Shown piece by piece: positions 34,122-43,394 of a DNA stretch of 64,000 bases. This DNA comes from Shuttleworthella satelles DSM 14600 (lineage in GTDB: Bacteria > Bacillota > Clostridia > Lachnospirales > Lachnospiraceae), in assembly GCF_000160115.1 (NCBI RefSeq), contig NZ_GG665867.1, positions 362,053 through 426,052 of the forward strand. Direction: 5' to 3'. The first letter of the stretch is position 1. Each line of letters opens with the position of its first letter. The notes beneath the pieces were generated by a model that did no database searches, had not been told where the DNA came from, and saw nothing but the letters and a program-made list of their open reading frames with translations. Made by a program: the position numbers and the translations under genes.

Positions 34122-34508
34122 ATGGATAAGCTGATTGGTTTTTTGAAAAATAAAATAACGGAGAGAAGTTCATTAGAGGAAATCGTCAATGTATTTGAGC
34201 GGATGTGCAGTATACCGCTTGAGGAAGATATGATTTTGTTTGAAACAGGAACATTTACATCTTTTGCAGATGAGCCCATGTTTCAAATTTCCCTGGTCAG
34301 ACAATTTCCAAATGAAGATGAAGAATTTTATCAAGTCCATGTCGATATTTTCTATGAGACGGATGATGAGAATAAAAAGATGAGTGAGTCAATATGGGAT
34401 GAGGATTTAAGCGAAAATATATTTGACTATATTCGAAATTCAAAAGCCTTTGCCTACGCCAAAAGCAAAGAATATCGTAAGGTAAAAATATGGTGTGATG
34501 AAACATAG
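34122..34508 (+). CDS. Acidic protein of unknown function
   Basis: 128 residues, acidic, no membrane segment, with AAGAGGAGACGA before ATG. Sequence such as FQISLVRQFPNEDEEFYQVH looks like a small alpha/beta fold. I do not recognise it; immunity-type proteins can look like this, but there is no toxin partner nearby. Confidence 0.6.
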   Translation: MDKLIGFLKNKITERSSLEEIVNVFERMCSIPLEEDMILFETGTFTSFADEPMFQISLVRQFPNEDEEFYQVHVDIFYETDDENKKMSESIWDEDLSENIFDYIRNSKAFAYAKSKEYRKVKIWCDET

Positions 34509-34604
34509 ATGGGTAACCCCGCTTTATCGGAACAGGAAGCCGGCTCCTTCGCTTGACAGGACAAGGAGAAAGAGTATATGTATTGGGCTAAGGAGGAAAC
34601 GCGA

Positions 34605-35882
34605 ATGGAAAATTATCATATCAATACAATCTGCGTACAGGGAGGCTATGAGCCGAAAAATGGAGAACCCAGGGTCCTTCCCATTGTGCAGTCGACAACT
34701 TACAAGTACGAGTCATCGAAGCAGATGGGTGACCTCTTCGACTTAAAGGAGTCGGGATATTTCTATACAAGGCTTGCCAATCCGACAAATGATGCGGTTG
34801 CGGACAAGATCTGCAAGCTGGAAGGCGGAGTGGCGGCCATTTTAACATCATCGGGCCAGGCGGCGAATTTTTATGCCATATTCAATATCGCGGATGCGGG
34901 CGACCATGTTATTGCGTCTTCCGCCATTTACGGCGGGACCTATAATCTGATTGCGAACACGATGAAAAATATGGGCATCGAGGCTACTTTTGTAGATCCC
35001 GATATTTCCGAAGAAGAGTTGGAGTCCAAGTTTAAGCCCAACACCAAGCTGGTCTTTGGAGAAGTGATTTCGAATCCATCTCTGCAAATCCTGGATATTG
35101 AGAAATTTGCGAAAGCTGCCCATAAGCATGGGGTGCCGCTCATTGTAGACAACACCTTTCCTACGCCGGTCTTCTGCAGACCCTTTACATGGGGAGCAGA
35201 TATTGTCACACACTCCACGACAAAGTATATGAATGGCACAGCGAATGCTGTCGGCGGAGCCATTGTGGATTCCGGCAATTTCGATTGGACGAAGTACAGT
35301 GAGAAATTTCCCGGGCTGACAAGTCCCGACGAGACATACCATGGCACCGTATATAGCAAGAGCTTTGGAAAGGCGGCATATATTGTCAAAATGACAACGA
35401 ACCTGATGCGCGATCTGGGATCCATTCCCTCTCCGCAAAATGCCTTCTACCTCGGTGTCGGACTGGAAACCCTGCACTTGCGAATGGAAAGACACTATGA
35501 AAATGCCCTGGCTCTTGCCCGGCATTTAAAAGAGCATCCCAAGGTGTCCTGGGTTTCCTTCCCTGGTCTGGAAAATGACAGCCAGTATGCCCTGGCTAAG
35601 AAATATCTGCCCAAGGGATCCTGTGGTGTGATTTCATTCGGTATTGCAGGCGGCAGAGAGGCAGCGGTTCAGTTCATGGATTCTCTTACGTTAGCTGCCA
35701 TTGTCACTCATGTGGCTGACACGAGAACCTGTGTCCTGCACCCGGCATCTACGACACATCGGCAGATGAATGATGAGGAACTGATGGCAGCCGGTGTATC
35801 CCCGGATCTGATCCGTATGTCTGTGGGGATTGAAGATATTCGCGATATCATTGCGGATGTCGACCAGGCTCTGGAAAAATAA
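34605..35882 (+). CDS. metY: O-acetylhomoserine sulfhydrylase-type PLP enzyme
   Basis: 425 residues from ATG 34,605 (AAGGAGG just upstream). Cys/Met metabolism PLP enzyme: SGQAANFYAIF and IVDNTFPTPVFCRPF, with the PLP Lys in THSTTKYMNGTANAVGG and the C-terminal TRTCVLHPASTTHRQMNDEE, SPDLIRMSVGIEDI. It makes homocysteine from O-acetylhomoserine and sulfide, feeding the MetH genes further right. No riboswitch was seen in the 97-base leader. Confidence 0.93.
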   Translation: MENYHINTICVQGGYEPKNGEPRVLPIVQSTTYKYESSKQMGDLFDLKESGYFYTRLANPTNDAVADKICKLEGGVAAILTSSGQAANFYAIFNIADAGDHVIASSAIYGGTYNLIANTMKNMGIEATFVDPDISEEELESKFKPNTKLVFGEVISNPSLQILDIEKFAKAAHKHGVPLIVDNTFPTPVFCRPFTWGADIVTHSTTKYMNGTANAVGGAIVDSGNFDWTKYSEKFPGLTSPDETYHGTVYSKSFGKAAYIVKMTTNLMRDLGSIPSPQNAFYLGVGLETLHLRMERHYENALALARHLKEHPKVSWVSFPGLENDSQYALAKKYLPKGSCGVISFGIAGGREAAVQFMDSLTLAAIVTHVADTRTCVLHPASTTHRQMNDEELMAAGVSPDLIRMSVGIEDIRDIIADVDQALEK

Positions 35883-36035
35883 GAGGAGTATTTTGCTGCT
35901 TTTTAGTTGAAAATTTCATCACCGATCTTGTGTGATTCTGCGGAGGGAAAGGATGAAACTGTCAGCGTCCTGCTCTTTCTATCTCAGCACAGAATGATTT
36001 AATCAGTGGTTAAGAAAATAACCTCATAATTAATA

Positions 36036-36095
36036 ACCGCTTAATATAAATGCGGTCTTTACTGCTATATAATTGAGACACAAGGAGGTCGATGG
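36036..36095 (+). promoter_or_regulatory. Promoter of the broken XRE gene
   Basis: TATAAT at 36,068-36,073, an inverted repeat ACCGC/GCGGT (36,036-36,056) upstream, and AAGGAGG before ATG 36,097. Confidence 0.5.
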
Positions 36096-36096
36096 T

Positions 36097-36547
36097 ATGC
36101 AGATCAACGAACAAATCAAGAAATACAGGAAGGATGCTGGCCTGACCCAGGAGCAGATTGCAAATTATCTGGGCGTATCTACACCTGCCGTCAACAAATC
36201 AAATCAGTGAAATGATTTAGAAGATGATTTCTCAATTTGGACTGTGGCAGTATGGGAGCGCCGTTCCCCGTCTGCAAATAGCACTCTATGAGAAAGACAA
36301 GCAAAAAAGCCTTGCCGCAATAAAAGAAATTATGAGGGCGGTAAACACTCCGTGGGCCATGTCGGATTTCCCGGTGTTCTATCGAATTGCGCATGAAACC
36401 GTCAGGAATGATTGGAAATCATTTATTCCGATGTTTATTGCTGAATTAAGAACCAGCGCGGAGTACGATTTTCTACGAGATGACTCGGAGTTTCAAAAGT
36501 ATCTGGCAGACTTTGATGAAGATAAGGTCATCCTGAATAACAAATAA
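36097..36547 (+). pseudogene. XRE-family regulator, broken
   Basis: Starts as a normal HTH (INEQIKKYRKDAGLTQEQIA and NYLGVSTPAVNK) but stops at 36,210, before the usual WExG turn. A second frame (36,224-36,547) carries the helical C-terminal end (FIPMFIAELRTSAEYDFLRDD). The middle is deleted and the frame is lost. Confidence 0.7.
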
Positions 36548-36655
36548 ATAGTTGTGCCTGACACAACGGTATATAAAGCAGTAAGCCGGAAAAGACTTAT
36601 CGGATGATCTGCTGATTGTAAGGAACATGATCAGATATTCATCTTGTTAGTGTAA

Positions 36656-37198
36656 TTAATTTTTGCCTTGCATGTGCAGAGAATCCAGTAGCTTAAGCAC
36701 ATGGCTGATATCCTCCTTGCCCTTCCTTGTTTTTTCTCTGTGGATGTCCCTTTTATAGCGATTTGTTCCTTTTTTGGGGACGGATTTTTCTGCCTTATGC
36801 CTTAGGGCAGGATTTCTATCCCGATATAGGTCATGTGCGACAATGTATTCGAGATAACCTATAATCGTGGTCCTTCTGCACTTTTGTGAATGGTATCCCG
36901 GAACAAGCTCATGAATCGGGTCTTCTGTGCTTCCGATGTCATTTTTATGATAGAGAAAAAGGAAGTGCTTTTGACCATTTACAATAATCTTCCATAAGCT
37001 GACAGGAGTTTCGATAACCAGTTCTTTGCCGGAAATGAAGCAGGAGATGCAGTTCTCCTGACAGAAAGCTAGAATTTCGTCTTCTTCTACATCATAATAT
37101 TTGTGAATGTAGGCATTGGTATCTTCTGATGCACCAGACTTTGTCTCTTCTGCGTTGACGGCAATATAGTGTTTATATTCGTTGATTCGTTTACTCAA
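36656..37198 (-). CDS. Hypothetical protein
   Basis: A 180-residue soluble protein with an acidic N-terminal half (LVIETPVSLWKIIVNGQKHFLFLYHKN) and a very basic C-terminal third. No known domain recognised. It is the only minus-strand gene in this chromosomal part. Confidence rests on frame length alone. Confidence 0.55.
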   Translation of the reverse strand: MSKRINEYKHYIAVNAEETKSGASEDTNAYIHKYYDVEEDEILAFCQENCISCFISGKELVIETPVSLWKIIVNGQKHFLFLYHKNDIGSTEDPIHELVPGYHSQKCRRTTIIGYLEYIVAHDLYRDRNPALRHKAEKSVPKKGTNRYKRDIHREKTRKGKEDISHVLKLLDSLHMQGKN

Positions 37199-37455
37199 AA
37201 TACAGATCTCCCAATTATGGCTTGATAACGAACGGTTCTTTTTTATTCTACTTCTTTTATCACTTCAGGAGGTACTATGATCGTATAAACATAGACACCT
37301 ACGTGTAAAGCAGATCTTTGGGAAGTAATAAAATCCCCATCATAGGACAGGAGAAACTGAAATATGGCGCCAAGAGTGTTTTATCAGTCATTGTCAGAGT
37401 ATACTAACAACATAAGGGATCAATAAAGGCTTTTATTTTAAATCAACGCAGAAGG
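37199..37455. other. Divergent intergenic region
   Basis: Separates the minus-strand hypothetical from the MBL gene. Promoters for both should lie here, but none is strong by eye. Confidence 0.4.
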
Positions 37456-37473
37456 GTGAAAGGGGATTTACAG

Positions 37474-38352
37474 ATGGCAAGGAAGGACTCGGAGAAACAG
37501 AAGAAATTCATGAGCCGTGTGTTTCGCGGTAAGGAGATTTTTAAACCACTGAATACGGGCTGGATCGATGAACATGTTGCCTGCGTGAGGGAATGGGTTG
37601 CGAATATTTTCTTCTATACGAAGAATGGCAGGACAATTATGATTGATGCCGGGTACAATTACGAGCGGCTGGGTGAAAAGATGGGATGGCTGGATATAGA
37701 TCCCGTGTCCATTCAAAACATTCTCATCACCCATCAGGATACGGACCATGTCGGCGCCCTGGAAGAGGACAGTAATCTTCTGTTCAAAGACGCAACCGTA
37801 TATCTCAGTGAGATAGAAAACCGCTATCTGACCGGCCGAGTAAGACGGAAAGTACTCTACGGCTTTTATAAACTTCCCATGGTGAAAATGGATAACAGGC
37901 GGGTTCTGCTGACGGATGGGCAGGTCATTACGATTGACGGAATCAAGATCGAATGTATTCTGGTTCCCGGTCATACCTGGGGGCACATGGTCTACCTGAT
38001 TGATGATCAGTACCTGTTTACGGGTGATACGATCTGGTTTGGCGCGGACGGGGGCTACAGCTTCATCAGTACTCTGGCGGAGAGCAATCAGCTCTCAGTC
38101 AAATCACTGGCTGCGCTTGAAAGAAAGCTGAAAAGAAGGACAGGAGCCATAAAGATTATCACCGGTCACACGGGCTGGACGGACGATTTGGAATTTGCCT
38201 TTCGGCACAGGACAGAACTTTGCGCCCCGTTCAGGAAGCGTATGCATGACCCGAATGCGCCCTATGACGGATACGAAGAGGAAGGGGATACGGAGCAAAA
38301 TGCGCGCGGAATAAGGCTTATCAAACAAATTGATTATGCGGCAAAGCGGTAG
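37474..38352 (+). CDS. MBL-fold metallohydrolase
   Basis: 292 residues from ATG 37,474 (AAAGGGGA seven bases upstream). Metal motif is THQDTDHVGAL: the second His of the usual HxHxDH is Asp. Other ligands are in LVPGHTWGHMVYL and LFTGDTIWF and the late IITGHTGW. It resembles lactonase/glyoxalase II-type hydrolases. The substrate is unknown. Confidence 0.85.
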   Translation: MARKDSEKQKKFMSRVFRGKEIFKPLNTGWIDEHVACVREWVANIFFYTKNGRTIMIDAGYNYERLGEKMGWLDIDPVSIQNILITHQDTDHVGALEEDSNLLFKDATVYLSEIENRYLTGRVRRKVLYGFYKLPMVKMDNRRVLLTDGQVITIDGIKIECILVPGHTWGHMVYLIDDQYLFTGDTIWFGADGGYSFISTLAESNQLSVKSLAALERKLKRRTGAIKIITGHTGWTDDLEFAFRHRTELCAPFRKRMHDPNAPYDGYEEEGDTEQNARGIRLIKQIDYAAKR

Positions 38353-38485
38353 CGTATATCCATCTTTTCCCAGTGCTCATCTTCGATAAGAAGATTTCCA
38401 TCTTCTGTGGAAGCGAAGCCGCATTGAGGACTCAATGCAGGCTTTAAAAGATACAATAAAGAATGAAATGCGGTGAAGAATATGC

Positions 38486-38516
38486 TTGACTCTGTACCTG
38501 GTTCATGGTCTATTCT
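38486..38516 (+). promoter_or_regulatory. Orphan MerR-type promoter (19-base spacer)
   Basis: The spacer shares ACCTGGTTCATGGTC with the promoter at 45,596-45,626, which drives the MutS-like/MerR operon. The long spacer and the GAC...GTC dyad are typical of MerR-activated promoters. Confidence 0.7.
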
Positions 38517-38541
38517 TCAGGGGAAAAGAGGAGGAATCAGC

Positions 38542-38604
38542 ATGCTTGAACGCAGAAAAAGGAGAATCGAATTGACGTATGAAATGACTTCTTTTAAGCT
38601 GTAA
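38542..38604 (+). pseudogene. 20-codon remnant of a MutS-like gene start
   Basis: Reads MLERRKRRIELTYEMTSFKL. Its first codons and upstream GAGGAGG...ATCAGC match the start of the MutS-like gene at 45,652 (MFGRRKKRIES). It looks like a duplicated and truncated copy of that operon's head. Confidence 0.6.
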
Positions 38605-38668
38605 GATCTAAAAAGATGAGAACATCTTAAGAGCATGAATTATCATAGAGGCGGAGGAAAACGAAAAA

Positions 38669-39697
38669 ATGATCTTATACATCGCTACCGGAGTTGTTTT
38701 TCTGCTGCTGCTTCTGTCAATATGGAGGGACAGCCGCAGCCTTTTAAATCCTGCCCTCTTGATTATCAGCCTGCTTTTTGCTCTTGTGTCAGTAATACAG
38801 CTTAGCTATCTGTCCGGGAACAGCAATTCCTATATGCTGGCTCTGATGGTCTGCTTTTTGGGAATTCCCTTTTTGATTTTTCTCAGCGGCATATTCCTCG
38901 TTTATAACGGGATTGTCCTATTGAAGCGTGAGGGTAAATCCAAGGCGAATTTTCTTTCGCTTATTATGGGGATTCTGATCTTCGCCTTTTTTGGAGTGAT
39001 ACTGATTCGGGCATATGGAAGCAATCTGTATTTTTATCAGAATCACTGGATCAACATTTTTTTTATCTTCTTTGTTTATTCCTATCTGATCTTTGGCTTT
39101 GCATTTGCCGGTTTTATGCTTTATTCCATTTTGTATCTGCTGATTCCAAAGCGAAAGCACTATGACTTTATCATTATTCATGGCGCAGGTCTCTTAGACG
39201 GAGAAAGAGTGACGCCTCTCTTAAAACGCAGGATCGACAAGGCGGTAGAGGCATATAAGAAGTCTAATAATCCCAATATGAAGCTGATTGCGAGCGGAGG
39301 TCAGGGACCGGATGAGAAGATTTCGGAGGCGCAGGCGATCTTGAATTATCTGCTGGAAGAGACAGACATTCCCAAAGAGGCGGTTTTACTAGAGGATCAA
39401 TCAAAAACAACCTATGAGAACCTGCTGTTTTCCAAGCGAATAGGAGAGAAGCTGGTGGATCAGCCCCGCTTTTTATTTGTGACCAACGATTATCACGTGT
39501 TTCGCACGAGCACTTATGCCAAGAAGATTGGAATCAAGGGAGACGGCCTGGGCTGTTCAACGGCAGGCTATTATATTCCATCGGCATTTATTCGCGAATT
39601 TATTGCTCTATGTGTGAAAATGAAATGGATGTTTGTCGCTTTTTATGCGCTCCTTTTTGCGGCACTGCTGATTTCCTATCATGGAATTTTGTGGTGA
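38669..39697 (+). CDS. YdcF-like (DUF218) membrane protein
   Basis: A 342-residue protein. Five or so N-terminal membrane helices (residues 1-165) precede a DUF218 domain (YDFIIIHGAGLLDGERVTPLL, ASGGQGPDEKISEAQAI, FVTNDYHVFRTSTYAKK). A C-terminal helix ends it. ElyC/SanA-type relatives act in envelope maintenance; the exact role is unknown. Confidence 0.85.
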   Translation: MILYIATGVVFLLLLLSIWRDSRSLLNPALLIISLLFALVSVIQLSYLSGNSNSYMLALMVCFLGIPFLIFLSGIFLVYNGIVLLKREGKSKANFLSLIMGILIFAFFGVILIRAYGSNLYFYQNHWINIFFIFFVYSYLIFGFAFAGFMLYSILYLLIPKRKHYDFIIIHGAGLLDGERVTPLLKRRIDKAVEAYKKSNNPNMKLIASGGQGPDEKISEAQAILNYLLEETDIPKEAVLLEDQSKTTYENLLFSKRIGEKLVDQPRFLFVTNDYHVFRTSTYAKKIGIKGDGLGCSTAGYYIPSAFIREFIALCVKMKWMFVAFYALLFAALLISYHGILW

Positions 39698-39949
39698 GAT
39701 GTTGGCCTGTCTGTAAGGTTCCGAAGCATTGACTGCGGCTGTGTGTCTGACCTTTTAAGGAAACGCTGAGAGTGACAGAATTTCATCGAAATGGTATGAT
39801 GAGCCTGTAACAAAGGGGATAATGGAATGATGCGGAAACGGATATCAGGATATCAATGATCATGTATGGTATCTGGATTGAATTGCAGCTGTGATATGTG
39901 AGTGATATCTGACGTTTTCTTACATTCCTGCTCATGCAGGGAGGTTTCT

Positions 39950-40264
39950 ATGCTGCTTACGACAACAGAGGCTATTGAAGGCAAGGAACTTATGACGCTT
40001 GGTATGGTTAAGGGTTCTACCATCCAGACCGTCAACGCTTTTAAGGATATCGGCGCTGGTTTTAAGACCCTGGTTGGCGGAGAACTCAAGAACTACAACA
40101 AGATGATGGCAGAGGCGAGAGACAAGGCTGACAGCAGAATGATCGAGGAGGCAGAAAAGCTGGGGGCAGATGCAATCGTCGGAGTTCGCTATGCTTCTTC
40201 TTCGATTATGCAAAGCGCGGCAGAGATTATGGTTTACGGTACAGCTGTAAAATTCAGAGTCTGA
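39950..40264 (+). CDS. UPF0145/YbjQ-family protein
   Basis: 104 residues from ATG 39,950 (GGGAGG upstream). Conserved blocks GSTIQTVNAFKDIGAGFKTL and LGADAIVGVRYASSSIM. The family forms pentamers and has no firm function. Confidence 0.88.
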   Translation: MLLTTTEAIEGKELMTLGMVKGSTIQTVNAFKDIGAGFKTLVGGELKNYNKMMAEARDKADSRMIEEAEKLGADAIVGVRYASSSIMQSAAEIMVYGTAVKFRV

Positions 40265-40336
40265 TCCTGCCGCCTCCTGACCTTGCCTCTGGCTGGCTCC
40301 GGGCCTTGCGTGCGCAGGATCGCCATGAATATGAGG

Positions 40337-40398
40337 GCTGACTCCATACTCTGTCTGCGTGTTTTGATGTATGCACAGAATGTGGAGTCAGCTCTTTT
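40337..40398 (+). terminator. Long-stem terminator after the YbjQ-like gene
   Basis: GCTGACTCCA (40,337-40,346) pairs with TGGAGTCAGC (40,383-40,392). A second stem CTCTGT/ACAGA extends it, and TCTTTT follows. Confidence 0.8.
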
Positions 40399-40464
40399 GC
40401 TGTAAAAGGTTAGACAAAATATAGCAATGAGAATATGATGTGGGAGACAGAGGGCAGAGATGAG

Positions 40465-41109
40465 ATGAGGACAAGAGAAGATGCAATCCAATATGGTCTG
40501 ACCTTTGATGGAGCCTATACGGACAGGCCCTTTCCAAGGGCGGACTGGCAGCTGGTTCGGGTAAGGGGGAGCAAGAAGACCTTTTTGGCCGTTTATGAGA
40601 GAAATGGCCTGGTCAATCTCAATGTCAAGGTCGACCCGGAATGGCGCGATTTCTGGAGAAATGCCTATGCCTCTGTTCTTCTCGGCTGGCATCAGAACAA
40701 GGAACACTGGAATACGATTCTGCTTGACGGAAGCATTCCGGAGCAGGAGATGAAAAGGATGATTGCGGAGAGCTATGATCTCGTGACGGACTCTCCGGCA
40801 AAGCGCATCTATCAGGCGGTCAGAAAGATCCCAAAGGGGTGTGTGGCAACATATGGGCAGGTGGCGCAGATGGCCGGGAATCCAAAGATGGCTAGGGCAG
40901 TCGGCAACGCCTTGCACAGGAATCCGGATCCCCTGCATATTCCCTGTTTCCGCGTGGTCAACGCTAAGGGAGAACTGGCGGGAGAATTTGCCTTTGGAGG
41001 AGCGGGGCAGCAGGCCAAATTGCTTGAGCAAGAGGGAGTCCATGTGGAGGACGGTCGGGTCGATCTGAAGAAGTATGGGATTTGTCTGCAGAACAAGGGG
41101 CTGACCTGA
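40465..41109 (+). CDS. MmcQ/YjbR-MGMT fusion protein, copy 1
   Basis: 214 residues from ATG 40,465. Residues 1-105 are an MmcQ/YjbR domain (HQNKEHWNTILLDGSIPEQE). Residues about 110-190 are the DNA-binding domain of O6-alkylguanine-DNA alkyltransferases (VATYGQVAQMAGNPKMARAVG). The active-site motif is IPCFRVVN: the acceptor Cys is present, but the usual His is Phe. It probably recognises alkylated DNA, though transfer activity is uncertain. It is followed by cytidine deaminase, and the pair recurs at 47,988-49,201. Confidence 0.85.
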   Translation: MRTREDAIQYGLTFDGAYTDRPFPRADWQLVRVRGSKKTFLAVYERNGLVNLNVKVDPEWRDFWRNAYASVLLGWHQNKEHWNTILLDGSIPEQEMKRMIAESYDLVTDSPAKRIYQAVRKIPKGCVATYGQVAQMAGNPKMARAVGNALHRNPDPLHIPCFRVVNAKGELAGEFAFGGAGQQAKLLEQEGVHVEDGRVDLKKYGICLQNKGLT

Positions 41110-41212
41110 AAAAGCATGGAATTTACATTGAGGCCGGAGAATTTCATTTAGAATATCATTTACAGTGGTGCGAAGACGGTAACTGGGATAGATACAGATA
41201 TGGAGACTGCCT

Positions 41213-41638
41213 GTGGCGAAATATCGAGTGAGTGATTTGATCCGAGAGGCAATGGCAGCTAGAGAGAGAGCCTATGCTCCCTATTCCGGGTTTCGGGTGG
41301 GAGCCGCCCTTCTTGCGGATGGGAAGATCTACCGGGGTTGCAACATTGAGAATGCTTCCTATGGCGCCAGCAATTGCGCCGAGCGAACGGCTGCCTTTGC
41401 CGCGGTTGCCGCCGGGGCCGGGCATTTCCAGGCGATCGCCATCATTGGCGGAAGAGAAGAGAGAGCAGAAAGCTACGCCTGGCCCTGCGGGATATGCAGA
41501 CAGGTCTTAAGCGAGTTCGCAGATGAAGAGATGCAGGTGATTGCGGCCAAGAGCGAGAGCGACTATCGGATCTGCTCTTTTAAGAGCCTTCTCCCACACG
41601 GCTTTTCTCGGGAGACCCTGTTTGAATCGACGAAATAG
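41213..41638 (+). CDS. cdd: Cytidine deaminase, copy 1
   Basis: A 141-residue homotetrameric-type deaminase starting at GTG 41,213. Zinc ligands and the catalytic Glu are in SNCAERTAAF and PCGICRQVLSEF. Substrate-binding CNIENASYG is present. It converts cytidine/deoxycytidine to uridine forms in salvage. The same gene pair occurs again 7.5 kb on. Confidence 0.93.
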   Translation: MAKYRVSDLIREAMAARERAYAPYSGFRVGAALLADGKIYRGCNIENASYGASNCAERTAAFAAVAAGAGHFQAIAIIGGREERAESYAWPCGICRQVLSEFADEEMQVIAAKSESDYRICSFKSLLPHGFSRETLFESTK

Positions 41639-41715
41639 GAAGCCAGTGATCATCACAGATCAAAGCTGTGGATAAGGGTACTTGCGAGAAAGTGAGAAGA
41701 GAGAGGGAGAAAAAC

Positions 41716-42432
41716 GTGCATCCATATTATGCTGAAAATAGGGATAAGCTGAAAAAAGACATGAATAAGCTGCTTTTTCTGATCCGCCCTGAGCTGGAAG
41801 AAGCCAGCAGAAGAAAATATGGTGATGTGTTTGCCGAAATATGGACCTATTATGAGACGAAACTGCTGGAAAGGTTTCCGTATATCGGCGGAGAGCATGT
41901 CAGCGGCACACGTAACCTGACGGGTGCATACTGCTTTGTTGCCATGGGTGAAGTACTTCAAAAATACGGTGTCGATCCAGAAGAAACGGGACATCTCATG
42001 GTGATGAGCTATGAGCGTATGACTATGAAAATGCCGTGGATCGTCCGGAAAAGCATAGGTAAGTTATGCGGGAACACAAGGCTTTTGAACAAGATATTTA
42101 GGAAAAAGGACGCCAAAAATGCTGCCAATGCAGCGAAAAACCCTGGCAGCTTTGAAACAAAGACACAGATCCCGCCGGAAGAGGGATCTGATTTCAGCTA
42201 TCACAACCTGGTCTGTCCGCTGGCTGATTTTGCAAAGCAGTACGGATATGAAGCATATATGCCCTATCTCTGTAATCTGGATTATGTCATGTTCAGCGTT
42301 CTCGGTGTGCCGCTCTTTCGCGAACATACCTGCTTTGAAGATGGCGATTTCTGTGATTTCAGAATAAAGCTTGGCGAAAAGCCGATGGAATATTGGCCGC
42401 CTGTTTTCACACAGGGAAGGGGGTATAAGTAA
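41716..42432 (+). CDS. ATC-hydrolase-like protein 1
   Basis: About 238 residues from GTG 41,716 (GAGAGGGAG upstream; a GTG frame starts at 41,668). Its C-terminal core CPLADFAKQYGYEAYMPYLC then NLDYVMFSVLGVPLFREHT matches the L-2-amino-thiazoline-4-carboxylic acid hydrolase family. Many family members have unknown substrates. A second member lies at 44,917. Confidence 0.78.
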   Translation: MHPYYAENRDKLKKDMNKLLFLIRPELEEASRRKYGDVFAEIWTYYETKLLERFPYIGGEHVSGTRNLTGAYCFVAMGEVLQKYGVDPEETGHLMVMSYERMTMKMPWIVRKSIGKLCGNTRLLNKIFRKKDAKNAANAAKNPGSFETKTQIPPEEGSDFSYHNLVCPLADFAKQYGYEAYMPYLCNLDYVMFSVLGVPLFREHTCFEDGDFCDFRIKLGEKPMEYWPPVFTQGRGYK

Positions 42433-42434
42433 AA

Positions 42435-42674
42435 ATGAAGTCTGACTACAAAAACCGGGTGCCGGAAGGCCCTTCTCGGTGGGGGAAGAACCTTGGAAAA
42501 GTTATCACAGAACACGATCATCGAGTATCTTCAATATATAGTATTGGTGCTGGGATCAATTATCATTTGAATGTAAAAGCTTTTTGACATGTTTTTTCAG
42601 AGATGTCCAGGCAATTTGATAGATGTCGGAGGATGACTGCTCTAAGATTTATATAACAAGAGGGGGTGAGGCAG
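42435..42674 (+). other. Intergenic region
   Basis: A 50-codon ORF starts at 42,435 (MKSDYKNRVPEG) without a well-placed ribosome site, and it is not recognised. Nothing else stands out. Confidence 0.35.
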
Positions 42675-43310
42675 ATGGATATTGGGAGCAAGATTCGAAA
42701 GTCGCGAGTGGATGCAAAGCTCACACAGGAGCAGGCGGCAGAAGCCCTTGGCATCAGCAGACAGACTATATCCAACTGGGAAAACGAGAAGTCGTACCCG
42801 GATATTGTCAGCGTACTGAAGATGAGCGATCTCTATCGGGTCAGCCTTGATTATTTATTGAAAGGAGAATCCTCAATGAGCAGTTATATGGACTATCTTG
42901 ACGAGAGCACAAATCAGGTAAAAAGCAGACGTCGCTTATCAGCATTGATAGTGGTTTTATCTTATTTGACTATCTGGACCCTGGCGATCTTGTGGTTCTG
43001 GTTTTCGCCGGATGAAACGGGAAAAGCCATGGTCTATGCCTTAGGTGTCATATGGATTATCATTCCGCTGACGACCTTTATTCTCTCTCTCCTCATTGGC
43101 GAAATGGACTTATGGGGAAGGTGTAAATGGTTTGCATCGATCGCCTTCGGCATCATGTACATGCTGCTGGCATATATGAGTTTTAGCTTGGCGAACAATA
43201 TTGCGACTGGAAAAGTGAATGAGCCGAATTGGACGCTGCTTCTTGTCGGAACGGTTATTTCTCTTCTTGGCATAGGGGTTGGACATCTGATTTCTATCTT
43301 AAAAAAATAA
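42675..43310 (+). CDS. XRE regulator with membrane domain
   Basis: 211 residues from ATG 42,675 (AGAGGGGG upstream). HTH: LTQEQAAEALGISRQTISNW. Four membrane helices fill residues about 85-208. Such regulators often respond to envelope stress and control neighbouring genes. The targets may be the DUF4230 gene cluster just downstream. Confidence 0.85.
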   Translation: MDIGSKIRKSRVDAKLTQEQAAEALGISRQTISNWENEKSYPDIVSVLKMSDLYRVSLDYLLKGESSMSSYMDYLDESTNQVKSRRRLSALIVVLSYLTIWTLAILWFWFSPDETGKAMVYALGVIWIIIPLTTFILSLLIGEMDLWGRCKWFASIAFGIMYMLLAYMSFSLANNIATGKVNEPNWTLLLVGTVISLLGIGVGHLISILKK

Positions 43311-43367
43311 TATGAAGGGTGAACTTTTGGCAATTGCCTATGACGCGTCAGGGAAAAAAATGGATCA

Positions 43368-43394
43368 GTATTTGTGGCAGGCGCCCACAAATAC
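43368..43394 (+). other. Perfect 10-bp hairpin before the DUF4230 gene
   Basis: GTATTTGTGG (43,368-43,377) and CCACAAATAC (43,385-43,394). No T run, so a regulatory site or mRNA structure. Just downstream, two near-identical 18-base units (43,463-43,499) each contain TTATAAT- or TTACAAT-like hexamers. Confidence 0.5.

Larger units (their letters stand above)
38353..38668 (+). other. Intergenic region with an orphan MerR-type promoter
   Basis: Contains TTGACT (38,486-38,491), a 19-base spacer and TATTCT (38,511-38,516), then GAGGAGG and a 20-codon ORF. Otherwise no gene. Confidence 0.65.

Noticed and set aside
34509-34604. SAM riboswitch before metY
   Set aside because: The leader is under 100 bases and shows no SAM-box core that I can recognise.
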